Below, one piece after another: positions 27,278 through 36,533 of a DNA stretch of 64,000 bases. A program made the translations under genes and the position numbers. Numbering within the stretch: the stretch's first letter is position 1; each line of letters opens with the position of its first letter. The stretch covers positions 5,553,501 through 5,617,500 of the forward strand of contig NZ_CP045293.1 in assembly GCF_009363075.1 (NCBI RefSeq). Reading direction: 5' to 3'. The DNA is from Paenibacillus guangzhouensis. Its GTDB lineage: Bacteria; Bacillota; Bacilli; Paenibacillales; Paenibacillaceae. The notes under the pieces are model-generated. The model ran no database searches, was not told the origin of the DNA, and was given only the letters and a program-made list of their open reading frames with translations.

Positions 27278-28660
27278 GTGAGCTTAAAAGAACATCATGA
27301 AGAGCAGCAAGTCAGTATGAAATTTGTCACTCTTGTCTCGATGGTTGCCGCTTTGGGCGGATTATTATTCGGATTCGATACCGCTGTCGTATCGGGTGCG
27401 ATTGGGTTTATGAAAGACCATTTCAGCTTGAATGAAGTGGAAGTGGGCTGGGCTGTGTCCAGCTTAATTATCGGTTGTATTGCAGGGGCTGCAAGTGCAG
27501 GTGTACTCGGCGATCGATTCGGCCGGAAGAAGGTATTGATCACGGCGGCCATCCTCTTTATTATCGGATCCATCGGATCGGCGATTCCGTCCACCTTCAG
27601 CGGTTACATTATCGCACGGATCATCGGCGGGATTGGCATTGGTATCACCTCGACGCTCTGTCCGCTCTATAATGCGGAGATTGCACCTGCCAAATATCGC
27701 GGTCGTCTGGTTGCCTTGAACCAGTTCGCTACTGTAACGGGAATCTTCCTCACGTATTTCGTCAATCTCGGTATCGCTGGATACGGGGATGACGCATGGG
27801 ACATTGCCATGGGTTGGCGTTGGATGTTCGGATTTGGCGTCCTGCCGGGCGTATTATTCTTGGTGCTCCTATTCTTCGTGCCGGAGAGTCCGAGATGGTT
27901 GATTAAACAGGGGAAAGCCGCGGAATCGCTCCCGATTCTGCTCAAGATTCATGGCGAGGAGCTGGCGAAGCAAGAAGTATTGGATATTAAGAAATCGTTC
28001 GCGCAAGAGAGCGGTTCGATTCGCCAATTGTTCAGTCCTGCCTTGCGCATTTCGCTCATCGTAGGTGTAGGACTGGCGATTCTCCAGCAAGTGACGGGGA
28101 TTAACGCGGTCATGTATTATGCGCCGGAAATCTTCAAAGAAACGGGTGCCGGGACGAACGCTGCCTTGGTACAGACCATCTTGGTCGGGTTGATTAATTT
28201 CTTGTTCACCATTCTTGCGATTTGGCTGATCGATAAGGTCGGACGCAAAGTCCTATTGCTCATCGGATCCGCCTCCATGGCCGTGAGCCTTGCGGTGATT
28301 GGCACGGCGTTCTATACAGGACACACGTCAGGGATGCTGGTGCTTATCTTTATTTTGATCTACGTCGCATCGTTTGCGATATCGCTCGGACCTGTCGTCT
28401 GGGTTATCATGTCGGAGATCTTTCCGAATCGGATTCGCGGAAAAGCGACGGCAATCGCCTCCATGGCGTTGTGGGCTGCGGATTACATCGTATCCCAGAC
28501 CTTCCCTCCGATGCTTGCTTCGGCGGGGCCTGCGATTACATTCTGGATCTTCGGTGTGATGTCCGTGATTACGTTCTTATTCACATGGCGGATTGTCCCT
28601 GAGACGAAGGGGAAATCGCTGGAGGAAATTGAAACTTTGTTGGCCTCCTCAAAAGGTTAA
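27278..28660 (+). CDS. Sugar/H+ symporter, XylE/AraE-type MFS
   Basis: A 460-residue, 12-helix member of the sugar porter family. Diagnostic segments are ALGGLLFGFDTAVVSGAI, the loop GVLGDRFGRKKVL, PESPRWLIKQGK, ILQQVTGINAVMYYAPEIF, DKVGRKVLLLIG and PETKGKSLEEIE. The QQVTGINAVMYY motif is shared by XylE, AraE and GalP, so a pentose or hexose is expected; the substrate is not fixed by sequence. The start is GTG, with AAAGGA and 9-nt spacing. It is adjacent to the sugar-sensing three-component operon and is its most likely target. Confidence 0.92.
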   Translation: MSLKEHHEEQQVSMKFVTLVSMVAALGGLLFGFDTAVVSGAIGFMKDHFSLNEVEVGWAVSSLIIGCIAGAASAGVLGDRFGRKKVLITAAILFIIGSIGSAIPSTFSGYIIARIIGGIGIGITSTLCPLYNAEIAPAKYRGRLVALNQFATVTGIFLTYFVNLGIAGYGDDAWDIAMGWRWMFGFGVLPGVLFLVLLFFVPESPRWLIKQGKAAESLPILLKIHGEELAKQEVLDIKKSFAQESGSIRQLFSPALRISLIVGVGLAILQQVTGINAVMYYAPEIFKETGAGTNAALVQTILVGLINFLFTILAIWLIDKVGRKVLLLIGSASMAVSLAVIGTAFYTGHTSGMLVLIFILIYVASFAISLGPVVWVIMSEIFPNRIRGKATAIASMALWAADYIVSQTFPPMLASAGPAITFWIFGVMSVITFLFTWRIVPETKGKSLEEIETLLASSKG

Positions 28661-28667
28661 ATATAGA

Positions 28668-28693
28668 GATGCCGGGACGATTGTCCCGGCATC
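28668..28693 (+). terminator. Terminator after the sugar symporter
   Basis: A perfect 11-bp stem GATGCCGGGAC / GTCCCGGCATC with a 4-nt loop and a short TTT tail. A near-identical hairpin follows the chemoreceptor gene at 30908-30933. Confidence 0.85.
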
Positions 28694-28910
28694 TTTGCTA
28701 TATATCATTGCGATTGAACCTTCCTCGCCTTCAAGTCGGGTGTTGCAAGCAAACTTGTAGGTCGCTCGTTTCGAAAATGTCTCGGTTGAGGTTGGTTGAG
28801 GTGTAGTCTATATCGTCAAATACCGATAATAGTAAAGCGGAGAGAAGACGTCAAGAATGCGATTCTCTTCTCTATTCAAGAATTACACGACTTCAAAAGG
28901 TGGGAACATG

Positions 28911-30875
28911 ATGAAATGGAGATTCACAATACGGGCGAGACTTATTCTATCTTTTATAGTCATATTGATCGCGCCCAGCTTAGCCATTGGCCTATTCTCC
29001 TATGATAGCGCCAGCTCCACAGTAGAGAAGCAAATCAGACAAGGTACGGAGCAAAGTGTCAAGTTATTGAATGAAAAATTGAGTTCGGTCATTCTGGAAA
29101 ATAAACAGAATGTTGCCTTCCTAGCCAACACAATCCGAAATCATGAGGATAAGGCGCAGAGTTATACTTCTGCTCGGCAACTCATTGAACAATTCCAGCT
29201 TCAGCATAAGGGGATCGAGAGCGCCTATGTAGGCACGTTCGACGGAATCATGATTCAATTTCCTGACGTGAAAATGCCTGATGGCTATGACCCGCGCAAC
29301 CGGGATTGGTATAAGGCGAGCGTGGATAAAAAAGGAAATACCATCGTTTCTCCTCCTTATAAATCATCTTCAACAGGTAATATGGTCATTACGATCTCAC
29401 GAGCTCTTGAAGACGGCTCGGGGGTTATCGGTGTAGATGTAAATCTCGAACAAATCTTAACGATAGCACAAAACATGAAGGTGGGGGAAAAAGGCTATTC
29501 TATTATTCTAGATCAGAATCGCCGGGCCATCGTTCATCCGACCAAAAAAGCGGGGCAAGTATTGAAGGAGAACTGGCTGGATGAAGTATATTCCGAATCT
29601 TCTGGACATGTGGACTATGAGCTCGATGGCAGTCCCAAGATCATGGACTTCGTGACCAATGAGGAGACGGGCTGGAAAATTGGTGGAACAATCGATGTTC
29701 AGGAATTTAAGGATGCTGCTGGGCCGATCTTTCGTACGACCGTTATCGTGATCGTTATTGGCTTATTAGCCGGATTTGTTATCGTATATGTTACGGTCAG
29801 ATCGATTCTGAAACCGCTGAGACGATTGATTCAGGCAGCCAATATGGTTAGTGATGGCGATTTAACGAAGCGGGTACATCGTGAATCGCAAGATGAAATC
29901 GGTATTCTAAGTGAAACATTCGATAAGATGACAGACTCATTACGTACGGTATTGCAGGAAGTGGCGGATACGTCTATGCAGCTGTCTGCTTCATCTCAAG
30001 AGCTGGCGGCGGCGTCTGAGGAATCTGCCCAAGCTTCTCATTATACGGCAGAGAGTATGATGCAGCTGGCAGAAGGATCGGACGAGCAAATGAATAGCAT
30101 GAACCGTGTCGACCTTACTGTTCAAGAGATGATCATGGGCGTTAGACAGATTGCGGAGAGCTCACAGACCGTGTCACAAGCAGCTGTTCATTCGTCTGAT
30201 ATGGTTGACGAGGGTCGTCATTCTATTCAAAAAACAGTTCATCAGATGGAGTCGATTAGCAGCAGCGTCAGTCAGCTTGGAGAGTCTATGAAAGGACTAA
30301 GCGATCAGGCGCGCAGCATTGATGATATTGTTCAAGCGATTGCCGGTATTGCTTCGCAGACGAATTTACTCGCACTCAATGCTTCGATCGAGGCTGCTCG
30401 TGCAGGAGAGCATGGACGAGGATTCGCCGTCGTTGCAGCGGAAGTGCGTAAGCTGGCTGAGCAGTCTAACTCGATGGCGCAGCAAATCGCCGAGACGATC
30501 CAACACATCCAGTCTGAGATGCTCAGATCTGCACAGGATACAGAGAAGAGTGCAGCGGAGGTAACGCTTGGTATCGAAGTCATGCATGAGGCAGGCGAAG
30601 CTTTCCAGCGTATCGAACAATCGGTGAATGTCGTCGCAACACAGATCCAAGGCGTATCTGCTTCAGTTCAACAGATGGCCGCGGGAACCGAACAGATGGC
30701 TAGCGATATCCTGGATGCCAAGTCGACAACCACGGCGATGGCTGGGAACACACAGAGCGTCTCAGCTACGACAGAAGAACAGCTTGCTTCCATGCAGGAA
30801 ATCAGCATGTCAGCAGAGGAGCTGTCGAAGATGGCAGATCGCTTAAAAGTGGTTATTTCTCAATTCAAGCTCTAA
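28911..30875 (+). CDS. Methyl-accepting chemotaxis protein, dCache sensor
   Basis: A 654-residue chemoreceptor. TM1 (about 10-32) and TM2 (about 278-302) flank a large extracytoplasmic double-Cache-like domain with the [11 protein letters not shown] and MVITISRAL segments that bind amino acids or other small ligands. HAMP (about 303-355) and the cytoplasmic coiled coil follow, with the conserved hairpin tip [38 protein letters not shown]. It ends in VVISQFKL. The start at 28911 follows AAGGTGGG; an ATG at 28857 has poorer spacing. It resembles the McpA/TlpA receptors of Bacillus. It is a single unit, and the ligand is unknown. Confidence 0.92.
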   Translation: MKWRFTIRARLILSFIVILIAPSLAIGLFSYDSASSTVEKQIRQGTEQSVKLLNEKLSSVILENKQNVAFLANTIRNHEDKAQSYTSARQLIEQFQLQHKGIESAYVGTFDGIMIQFPDVKMPDGYDPRNRDWYKASVDKKGNTIVSPPYKSSSTGNMVITISRALEDGSGVIGVDVNLEQILTIAQNMKVGEKGYSIILDQNRRAIVHPTKKAGQVLKENWLDEVYSESSGHVDYELDGSPKIMDFVTNEETGWKIGGTIDVQEFKDAAGPIFRTTVIVIVIGLLAGFVIVYVTVRSILKPLRRLIQAANMVSDGDLTKRVHRESQDEIGILSETFDKMTDSLRTVLQEVADTSMQLSASSQELAAASEESAQASHYTAESMMQLAEGSDEQMNSMNRVDLTVQEMIMGVRQIAESSQTVSQAAVHSSDMVDEGRHSIQKTVHQMESISSSVSQLGESMKGLSDQARSIDDIVQAIAGIASQTNLLALNASIEAARAGEHGRGFAVVAAEVRKLAEQSNSMAQQIAETIQHIQSEMLRSAQDTEKSAAEVTLGIEVMHEAGEAFQRIEQSVNVVATQIQGVSASVQQMAAGTEQMASDILDAKSTTTAMAGNTQSVSATTEEQLASMQEISMSAEELSKMADRLKVVISQFKL

Positions 30876-30907
30876 GAATGTCGTGTATCCGATCACGGAT
30901 AAATAGA

Positions 30908-30933
30908 GATGCCGGGACAATTGTCCCGGCATC
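30908..30933. terminator. Terminator after the chemoreceptor
   Basis: The same 11-bp stem as at 28668-28693, differing only in one loop base and in the flanks. It lies between convergent genes. Confidence 0.85.
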
Positions 30934-30961
30934 TTTGTTATGTATGTATTCGTGTGCGAGG

Positions 30962-32617
30962 TTACTTTGCGATGCTCACAATGCGGTTTCGGCCTTCTCT
31001 TTTCGCCTGATATAACGCTTCATCCACCGATTGGAACAATTCATTTAGCGTTGATTTCGAGTCCTTTACAGGCTCCAATGTCATGTTGTCCAAGGCAAGC
31101 AACCCGACGCTAATCGTGATCGATAATGCGGGCGTCACAGGTGAGATGTTCATCTTGTTCGCTTCGACGGTGGATTTGATGCGTTCTGCCAGGATGTTGG
31201 CTTGGGCACGAGTCGTATTCGGGAGATAGATAATGAATTCTTCTCCGCCATAACGAGCCAGAATGTCGCGCTGTCGCAGGTTCTGTCTAATCACTTCCAC
31301 GGTGCTGCACAGGACTCTGTCGCCGGCGAGATGTCCGTAGTTGTCATTGATGAATTTAAAATAGTCGATGTCTACGAGCAGTAATGAGAATGGTATGCGA
31401 TGATTCATGTTTTTTATCACTTCGAGCTCTAACTGCTGTGTTAAGTAATGGCGATTGTAACAATTCGTCAAGCTGTCGGTGATCGCCATTTTCTCGAGTT
31501 TCTGGTTGGATTCGAATAGTTCACGCTGAATCGCAATCAACGATTGGTTACGATCGTGCAGGATTTGGTTCTGTAAGTTCGTCTCGTTGATCAAGCGGCG
31601 CAGGACGCTCATATCCTGGAACGTAATGATACGCCCGACCATGGCATCTCGAACGATAATCGGCGCAGCATGGATATGGATATATCGGCGATTGTCCCGA
31701 TTGAACATGACTTCAATCTCAGCTCTCTTTAGCGGAGATTGCTGATAGGTCTGAATGAATGCGTTGGTTTTGTCGGTGGATTCATGATGTGGGAGGATGG
31801 ATGTAATATCGAAGCGGTCACCTACATGCAGTTCAAAATAGGGACGAAGCGAATGGTTGATCTCGACGATGGTCTCATTATCGTCAAGTACGACAATGCC
31901 GTGCGCGATGGTGTTGATGATATCTTGGTGTGCGATGGTCACAATATCGAATACTTTATCTCGATGGATGGCGACGACGAAAATGATCGCTGACAGCATA
32001 ATGCCAAGGGACGTGAGTCCTGGCAAGACCTTAAGCGATTGCCAGAAGACGACATTGAGAGCGATGTCTGCCAGGATGAATATCGTCATGACCACAATGC
32101 CTGTGAGCACTTGTTTCACTTGCTTTTTGATGCGTGGCGAGCTGTTCCCTGCTAGGGCGAGATACATCATATACAGTGACACGAAGACATACCCGATAAA
32201 AATGGTGATGCAGAGCCAAAATAGAGGCCCATACGTCCTTTGGATATAACCGCCGTCCAAAGGCTCCACGAACATGCCGTAAGGATTGAGAATCACGATG
32301 ATGGCTGCGCATATCGTAGGAACAGACATGGTAAATAATACTTTTCTTCGTGGGAATGGCGATCGACCCGTCAGGAAAAGTGTGAATAATAGCCATCCAA
32401 CGGTCAGCATCGACATATCGACGAAGGCAATCTTAACATAAAGTAATTGGAGCTGGGGGTTGTCCGTTGCTTTGATCGCGAACTGGCAGAATGGCCATAC
32501 CATCATAGAGAAATGGAATACTAAGTAAGCCTTATGCAAATTCGTAATGGTGACGGTAGCAAAAATATAAGCAAATAAGGTAAATAAGAGAATAAACAAA
32601 ACGAAGTCAATCCACAC
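30962..32617 (-). CDS. Diguanylate cyclase with 7TM sensor and PAS domain
   Basis: A 551-residue membrane protein that makes cyclic di-GMP. About seven helices occupy residues 1-220 (the 7TM N-terminal region also found on some histidine kinases). A PAS domain follows (VLDDNETIVEINHSLRPYF to GRIITFQDMS), then a coiled coil and a GGDEF domain whose active site is intact as GGEEF at 457-461. RQRD at 448-451, five residues before it, is the product-inhibition I-site, so feedback control is expected. The start is GTG with GAGGTG upstream. It may link the neighbouring chemoreceptors to motility or biofilm control, but that is inference. Confidence 0.9.
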   Translation of the reverse strand: MWIDFVLFILLFTLFAYIFATVTITNLHKAYLVFHFSMMVWPFCQFAIKATDNPQLQLLYVKIAFVDMSMLTVGWLLFTLFLTGRSPFPRRKVLFTMSVPTICAAIIVILNPYGMFVEPLDGGYIQRTYGPLFWLCITIFIGYVFVSLYMMYLALAGNSSPRIKKQVKQVLTGIVVMTIFILADIALNVVFWQSLKVLPGLTSLGIMLSAIIFVVAIHRDKVFDIVTIAHQDIINTIAHGIVVLDDNETIVEINHSLRPYFELHVGDRFDITSILPHHESTDKTNAFIQTYQQSPLKRAEIEVMFNRDNRRYIHIHAAPIIVRDAMVGRIITFQDMSVLRRLINETNLQNQILHDRNQSLIAIQRELFESNQKLEKMAITDSLTNCYNRHYLTQQLELEVIKNMNHRIPFSLLLVDIDYFKFINDNYGHLAGDRVLCSTVEVIRQNLRQRDILARYGGEEFIIYLPNTTRAQANILAERIKSTVEANKMNISPVTPALSITISVGLLALDNMTLEPVKDSKSTLNELFQSVDEALYQAKREGRNRIVSIAK

Positions 32618-32720
32618 CCAATATACACCTCTGTGACATGGTAATCCAATTTATTATAAGCCCTTAGACCCACCTACGGAAGCCATAAGGGCTTAAAATT
32701 TTCAAATTTGTGGAAAATAG

Positions 32721-34085
32721 TTAACCTGTAATCACTCTTTCGACCGGATAATGGAACTTGGCATCCTTTTTGCTGCCGCCGATGATGTATAAGAAGGAAG
32801 TAAGTCCGATTCTACCGATGAACATGAGTATGATCAGAATCGATTTGGCAAAAGTGCTGAGTTCCGGAGTGATGCCCGTAGACAAGCCAACCGTTCCGAA
32901 GGCAGAGCAGACCTCGAGGAAAATCTCAATTAGCTGATGCTGCTTGTCCGAAATGCTGATCGCAATGACGGAGAGACAACACATGATCGAGGCCAATAGC
33001 GTAATGGCGAGTGATTTCATCACATCATCTTGGTGCAGCTCACGCCTGAATACCTTGATCTCCCGGTTCCCTCTAGCAAAGTGATAGATGAATAAGATAT
33101 TCAGCGCAAAGGTTGTCGTCCGGATCCCGCCGCCGACGGAATTCGGAGATCCACCAATGAACATGAGTACACCCATCACTAAGAGTGTCGGATGCGAGAA
33201 TTCACTAATATCCATCGTCGTAAGTCCAGCGCTTCGTGTTGTCGCGGATTGGAAGAGCGAATAGAAGAAGCTCTCATGTAACGCCATTCCTTTGAAAAAG
33301 TGCTGATATTCCAATGCGAAAATAAGCACGGTCCCGATCAGCAGCAGGACCCCATACGTCAGCGTCGATAGCTTGGTGAATAGAGAAAAGCGAAAAGGTT
33401 GTTCAAGCTTCGACTTTCTCCGGGATAAATATGCCTTCAATTCGATTAAGACCGGGAAACCGATGGACCCGAAGACGATGAGCACAATCGTGAGCAGCTG
33501 TACATAGTAATCATGCGCGAACGGGATAAGTGAATTGCCCGTGATATCCATCCCTGCATTGGTTGCTGCACTGACGGATGCGAATAGCCCTTGAAGGAAT
33601 GCCTCCTGCCAGGTCGGGAAATATCGCAAGAAATGAAATCCGAATAGAAGCGCCCCGATTAGCTCTGTCAGGATGAAAATTTGTAGGATTTCTTTGACCA
33701 ATTGAACGAGTCCCGATAAAGCGAACTGGTTATTGTCGACCATGATGAGGCGCCGTTCACGAAGGCCGATTTTGCGACCCAACAGGATCCAGAAGAAGGT
33801 ACTCATCGCCATAATGCCGATACCCCCGAATTGCAGGACGAGCATAATGACGAAATATCCGAATACACTGAACGTCTCCGATACATTGATGACACCTAAC
33901 CCGGTGTCGCTTACCACGCTGACGGCGGTGAAGACCGTATCGAAGAAGGACATGTCTACCCCTGGTCTATGCACGGCGGGGATATTAAATAATAGAACAG
34001 AAACGGTGACTGCAAGTAAATAATAGCCGGAAATCACTTGAGCTGGGGAACGCCTCTCCAGCCAGTTCCGAAGTTTTTTGAACAT
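32721..34085 (-). CDS. Potassium uptake channel subunit, KtrB/TrkH family
   Basis: A 454-residue membrane protein with the four pore repeats of the SKT superfamily. The four filter glycines lie in VSDTGLGV, AATNAGMDI, TRSAGLTTM and FGTVGLSTG, and the gating region SPNSVGGGIRTT in the third repeat is present. It is a Na+- or H+-dependent K+ channel that needs a cytosolic RCK subunit (KtrA/KtrC); no such gene is adjacent, so the partner must be encoded elsewhere. I see no c-di-AMP (ydaO) riboswitch upstream. A strong hairpin at 34141-34169 separates it from the MraY-like gene. Confidence 0.92.
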   Translation of the reverse strand: MFKKLRNWLERRSPAQVISGYYLLAVTVSVLLFNIPAVHRPGVDMSFFDTVFTAVSVVSDTGLGVINVSETFSVFGYFVIMLVLQFGGIGIMAMSTFFWILLGRKIGLRERRLIMVDNNQFALSGLVQLVKEILQIFILTELIGALLFGFHFLRYFPTWQEAFLQGLFASVSAATNAGMDITGNSLIPFAHDYYVQLLTIVLIVFGSIGFPVLIELKAYLSRRKSKLEQPFRFSLFTKLSTLTYGVLLLIGTVLIFALEYQHFFKGMALHESFFYSLFQSATTRSAGLTTMDISEFSHPTLLVMGVLMFIGGSPNSVGGGIRTTTFALNILFIYHFARGNREIKVFRRELHQDDVMKSLAITLLASIMCCLSVIAISISDKQHQLIEIFLEVCSAFGTVGLSTGITPELSTFAKSILIILMFIGRIGLTSFLYIIGGSKKDAKFHYPVERVITG

Positions 34086-34140
34086 GGAATGACTTAACCT
34101 CTCAATTTTGCTTTTTTGAATATGGACAGCAGAAAAGAAA

Positions 34141-34169
34141 CCTATAGAAGAGTTGAACTCCTCTATAGG
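34141..34169 (-). terminator. Hairpin between the MraY-like gene and ktrB
   Basis: CCTATAGA.GAGTT and AACTC.TCTATAGG form a stem of about 12 bp. On the - strand it is followed by a pyrimidine-rich TTTCTTTTC. It can end transcripts of the MraY-like gene or act in the ktrB leader. Confidence 0.65.
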
Positions 34170-34293
34170 CTTGTACGCAAAAGGTGTTTCTGATGCTTAG
34201 AATAGAGTCTACCACACTCTTTGTTTTTTCTCTAGTAATCGATGGTTAACAATTTTGTGATGTTCCTGAATCTCCGCCGGTGGCTCTGTTGCC

Positions 34294-35247
34294 CTACAAT
34301 ATGAACTTCCAGATCGCCCAAGAGATAAAGGCGGAGAACCACGAAATGAATCCGAACACCATGACGATTTTATTCTCGCTCCAGCCGTATTTGAGACTAA
34401 AGTGATAATGGATTGGCGCCATTCGGAATATTCTTAATTTGGTTTTTTTGTAATACCAGACCTGGAGCATCACGGAGAATTGCTCGACGAGATAGACGGA
34501 GAATAGGATAGGGATTAAGATCTCTACCTTTTCGATCACCGCTAAGAAGGCGAGTGAACCGCCAATGGCGAGCGAGCCTGTGTCGCCCATGAATGCTTTG
34601 GCCGGATAGATATTGTAGATGAACAAACCGAGCAAGCAGCCGACCATCACTAATGAGAATGTCTTTACTTCTATGCGCTCCGAGATGACAAAGAAGAAAA
34701 AGAAGGTGGGAATGGCCACGTTGATCAGCAGCCCATCGAGCCCATCCGTAAAATTAATCGCGTTCGCTGAGCCGACAATAAATAACGTCATAATGATAAG
34801 ATACGCAAGAATCGGTAGATGCAGCGAGAAATTGTTAAACAGCGTAATTTCGGAACTCAAGTCGAACTGAAATAACAGGATGAGCAGCAAGGTGATCGTG
34901 AAGGTGAACTGGAAGATCAGTTTGGTCCTTCCGGATATGCCGGACGGGTCTTGAAAAGCCGCCTTCTTGAAATCATCCATAAAGCCGACGAAACTGAACA
35001 AGACGAATGTTGCCCCGATAAAAAGTACCAGCGGTTGGGGATGAAGGTACGTTGAGGTCATGACACCGATCAGCAGAATAATCCCCGCCATCAGAGGGGT
35101 GCCGCGCTTGGCGTGATGCTCTGGCGGCAGCTCAGCCCGAATCGGCTGCGTTAGCTTCAGACTGCGTAACCCCCAGATAAGAATCGGTGTTAATGCAGCG
35201 ACGAGTAAGAATGAAATACCAAGTGCAAAAAGTAGTGATGACGTCAT
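34294..35247 (-). CDS. MraY-like phospho-MurNAc-pentapeptide transferase paralogue
   Basis: A 317-residue, about ten-helix member of the polyprenyl-phosphate hexose-1-phosphate transferase family. MraY features are KRGTPLMAGI, the metal-binding DDFKK, NFTDGLDGL, FMGDTGSLAIGG and MAPIHYHFSL. The last is the MraY-specific HHH motif with Tyr281 instead of the central His. MraY makes lipid I on undecaprenyl phosphate. Canonical mraY lies in the division/cell-wall cluster, but here the gene stands alone between ktrB and an amidohydrolase. It is therefore probably a second copy that is divergent in substrate or inhibitor sensitivity. AAGGAG precedes the ATG. Confidence 0.85.
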   Translation of the reverse strand: MTSSLLFALGISFLLVAALTPILIWGLRSLKLTQPIRAELPPEHHAKRGTPLMAGIILLIGVMTSTYLHPQPLVLFIGATFVLFSFVGFMDDFKKAAFQDPSGISGRTKLIFQFTFTITLLLILLFQFDLSSEITLFNNFSLHLPILAYLIIMTLFIVGSANAINFTDGLDGLLINVAIPTFFFFFVISERIEVKTFSLVMVGCLLGLFIYNIYPAKAFMGDTGSLAIGGSLAFLAVIEKVEILIPILFSVYLVEQFSVMLQVWYYKKTKLRIFRMAPIHYHFSLKYGWSENKIVMVFGFISWFSAFISWAIWKFIL

Positions 35248-35310
35248 CGAAAGGTTCTCCTTTAATCGATATCATTCCGTAGTAGTATATTTTGGAGCCG
35301 TGGACAAATA

Positions 35311-36408
35311 TTACTGTTTATCCTTCGACCATTCGAAAATCAACTCATTGGCCATCCTTTTATTTAGCCGATAGGTTTCTTTTGTACCCAACTCGGCGGA
35401 GAGCTCTTTGATCTTCTTGATCTGGGATTCTGTTGGCGGTTGTAGCTCGATCAATCGTTCATAATTCTGATAGGCGACGCGCTGTGCAGTCTCTGGGGTC
35501 AGCAGATCAATCGTCTCATATAACGCACTGGCGGCTTGTTCGGCGGTCAGGCCGAATCCGGAATCCGTCGATAACATAAATCGGTCGGGATACGATTCAA
35601 TTAGCGGTATGAAATCTTGTAGTTTATTCGTGCTGTCGGGACTGTATGCCGTAAATCCAGCAAAAAAGTCGATATAGAGATTCGGGTGCTTGGCTAGCAG
35701 CGTTTGGAGGCTGCTAGGGTCGTTGTATGCATTGCCATGTCCGAAAATAATCGTCGTGTTCGGGTGCTGTTCCAAGGCTGTCTCAAGATGGAAAATCGGC
35801 GTCCCGTTGGGTGGATCGATATGAAGAAGAATCGGAACACGGTATTGTGCAGCTAGCTCATAGATTTGCGGGAAATAGCCGTCATTCGGGTGCTCGGATT
35901 TCCAGGCTACTTTGGACACGATCGGCGAATACGTTGATGCGGCAGCGATCTCTCCGATATTCAAATATCCTTGCTCCAGCTTGTCTCGCACGATGGACAG
36001 CCCTTCTTCCTCGTAAATCGGGAAGCCTGCAAAGGATGGGTAGATATGGTCGGGTGCCTTACGATAGTGGTCCCAAGCCAGTTGATCCGTAGTTTGTGCG
36101 CTCGGTTCTGAAATATCCCCGAATAAGACGATCCGGTCAATACCATATTGGCCCCACTTCGATACAGGATCGGGGTGCCCAGCATCGTGGTTATGGATGT
36201 CAATCAGCGTAAGGTCACGGTAGATCTCGTGCAGTGATTGACTCGCATCCTTGCTCTTGCGAACATTCTGAATGAGAGCGAGCTCGGACTTCGGCGAATA
36301 CTCGCTCAGCGGCTCGACAGCGGCGCTGGTGTTGCTGGTGCATCCCGTGATCAGGAGTATGCCGATTGGTATCGCGCTAAATACAACATGCCATTTGGGC
36401 CGAGACAT
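35311..36408 (-). CDS. Amidohydrolase-family (TIM-barrel) lipoprotein
   Basis: A 365-residue exported lipoprotein: an N-terminal helix ends in the lipobox LITGC, giving a mature Cys at about residue 23. The catalytic part matches amidohydrolase-related metal enzymes, with LIDIHNHD (metal His pair), IGEIAAAS, LLHIDPPN, IIFGHGNAY and LSTDSGFGL (Asp ligand). Such enzymes hydrolyse or decarboxylate small carbonyl compounds, and export is unusual in the group. The ATG at 36408 is preferred over 36414 because GGAGG directly abuts the latter. It is a single gene. Confidence 0.83.
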   Translation of the reverse strand: MSRPKWHVVFSAIPIGILLITGCTSNTSAAVEPLSEYSPKSELALIQNVRKSKDASQSLHEIYRDLTLIDIHNHDAGHPDPVSKWGQYGIDRIVLFGDISEPSAQTTDQLAWDHYRKAPDHIYPSFAGFPIYEEEGLSIVRDKLEQGYLNIGEIAAASTYSPIVSKVAWKSEHPNDGYFPQIYELAAQYRVPILLHIDPPNGTPIFHLETALEQHPNTTIIFGHGNAYNDPSSLQTLLAKHPNLYIDFFAGFTAYSPDSTNKLQDFIPLIESYPDRFMLSTDSGFGLTAEQAASALYETIDLLTPETAQRVAYQNYERLIELQPPTESQIKKIKELSAELGTKETYRLNKRMANELIFEWSKDKQ

Positions 36409-36533
36409 GTCCATCCCTCCAATTTAATGATATGGATCAATTTGGATGTGTCACCAAAATTATATATACAAAAACAAGCTGGTTCAATAGAAACCAGCTT
36501 GTTGCGTTGCATGATAACCGAAGCAGGCAACTG

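Noticed and set aside
34086-34293. Possible c-di-AMP (ydaO-type) riboswitch in front of ktrB
   Set aside because: I find only a simple hairpin with a pyrimidine tail and none of the conserved ydaO sequence blocks.
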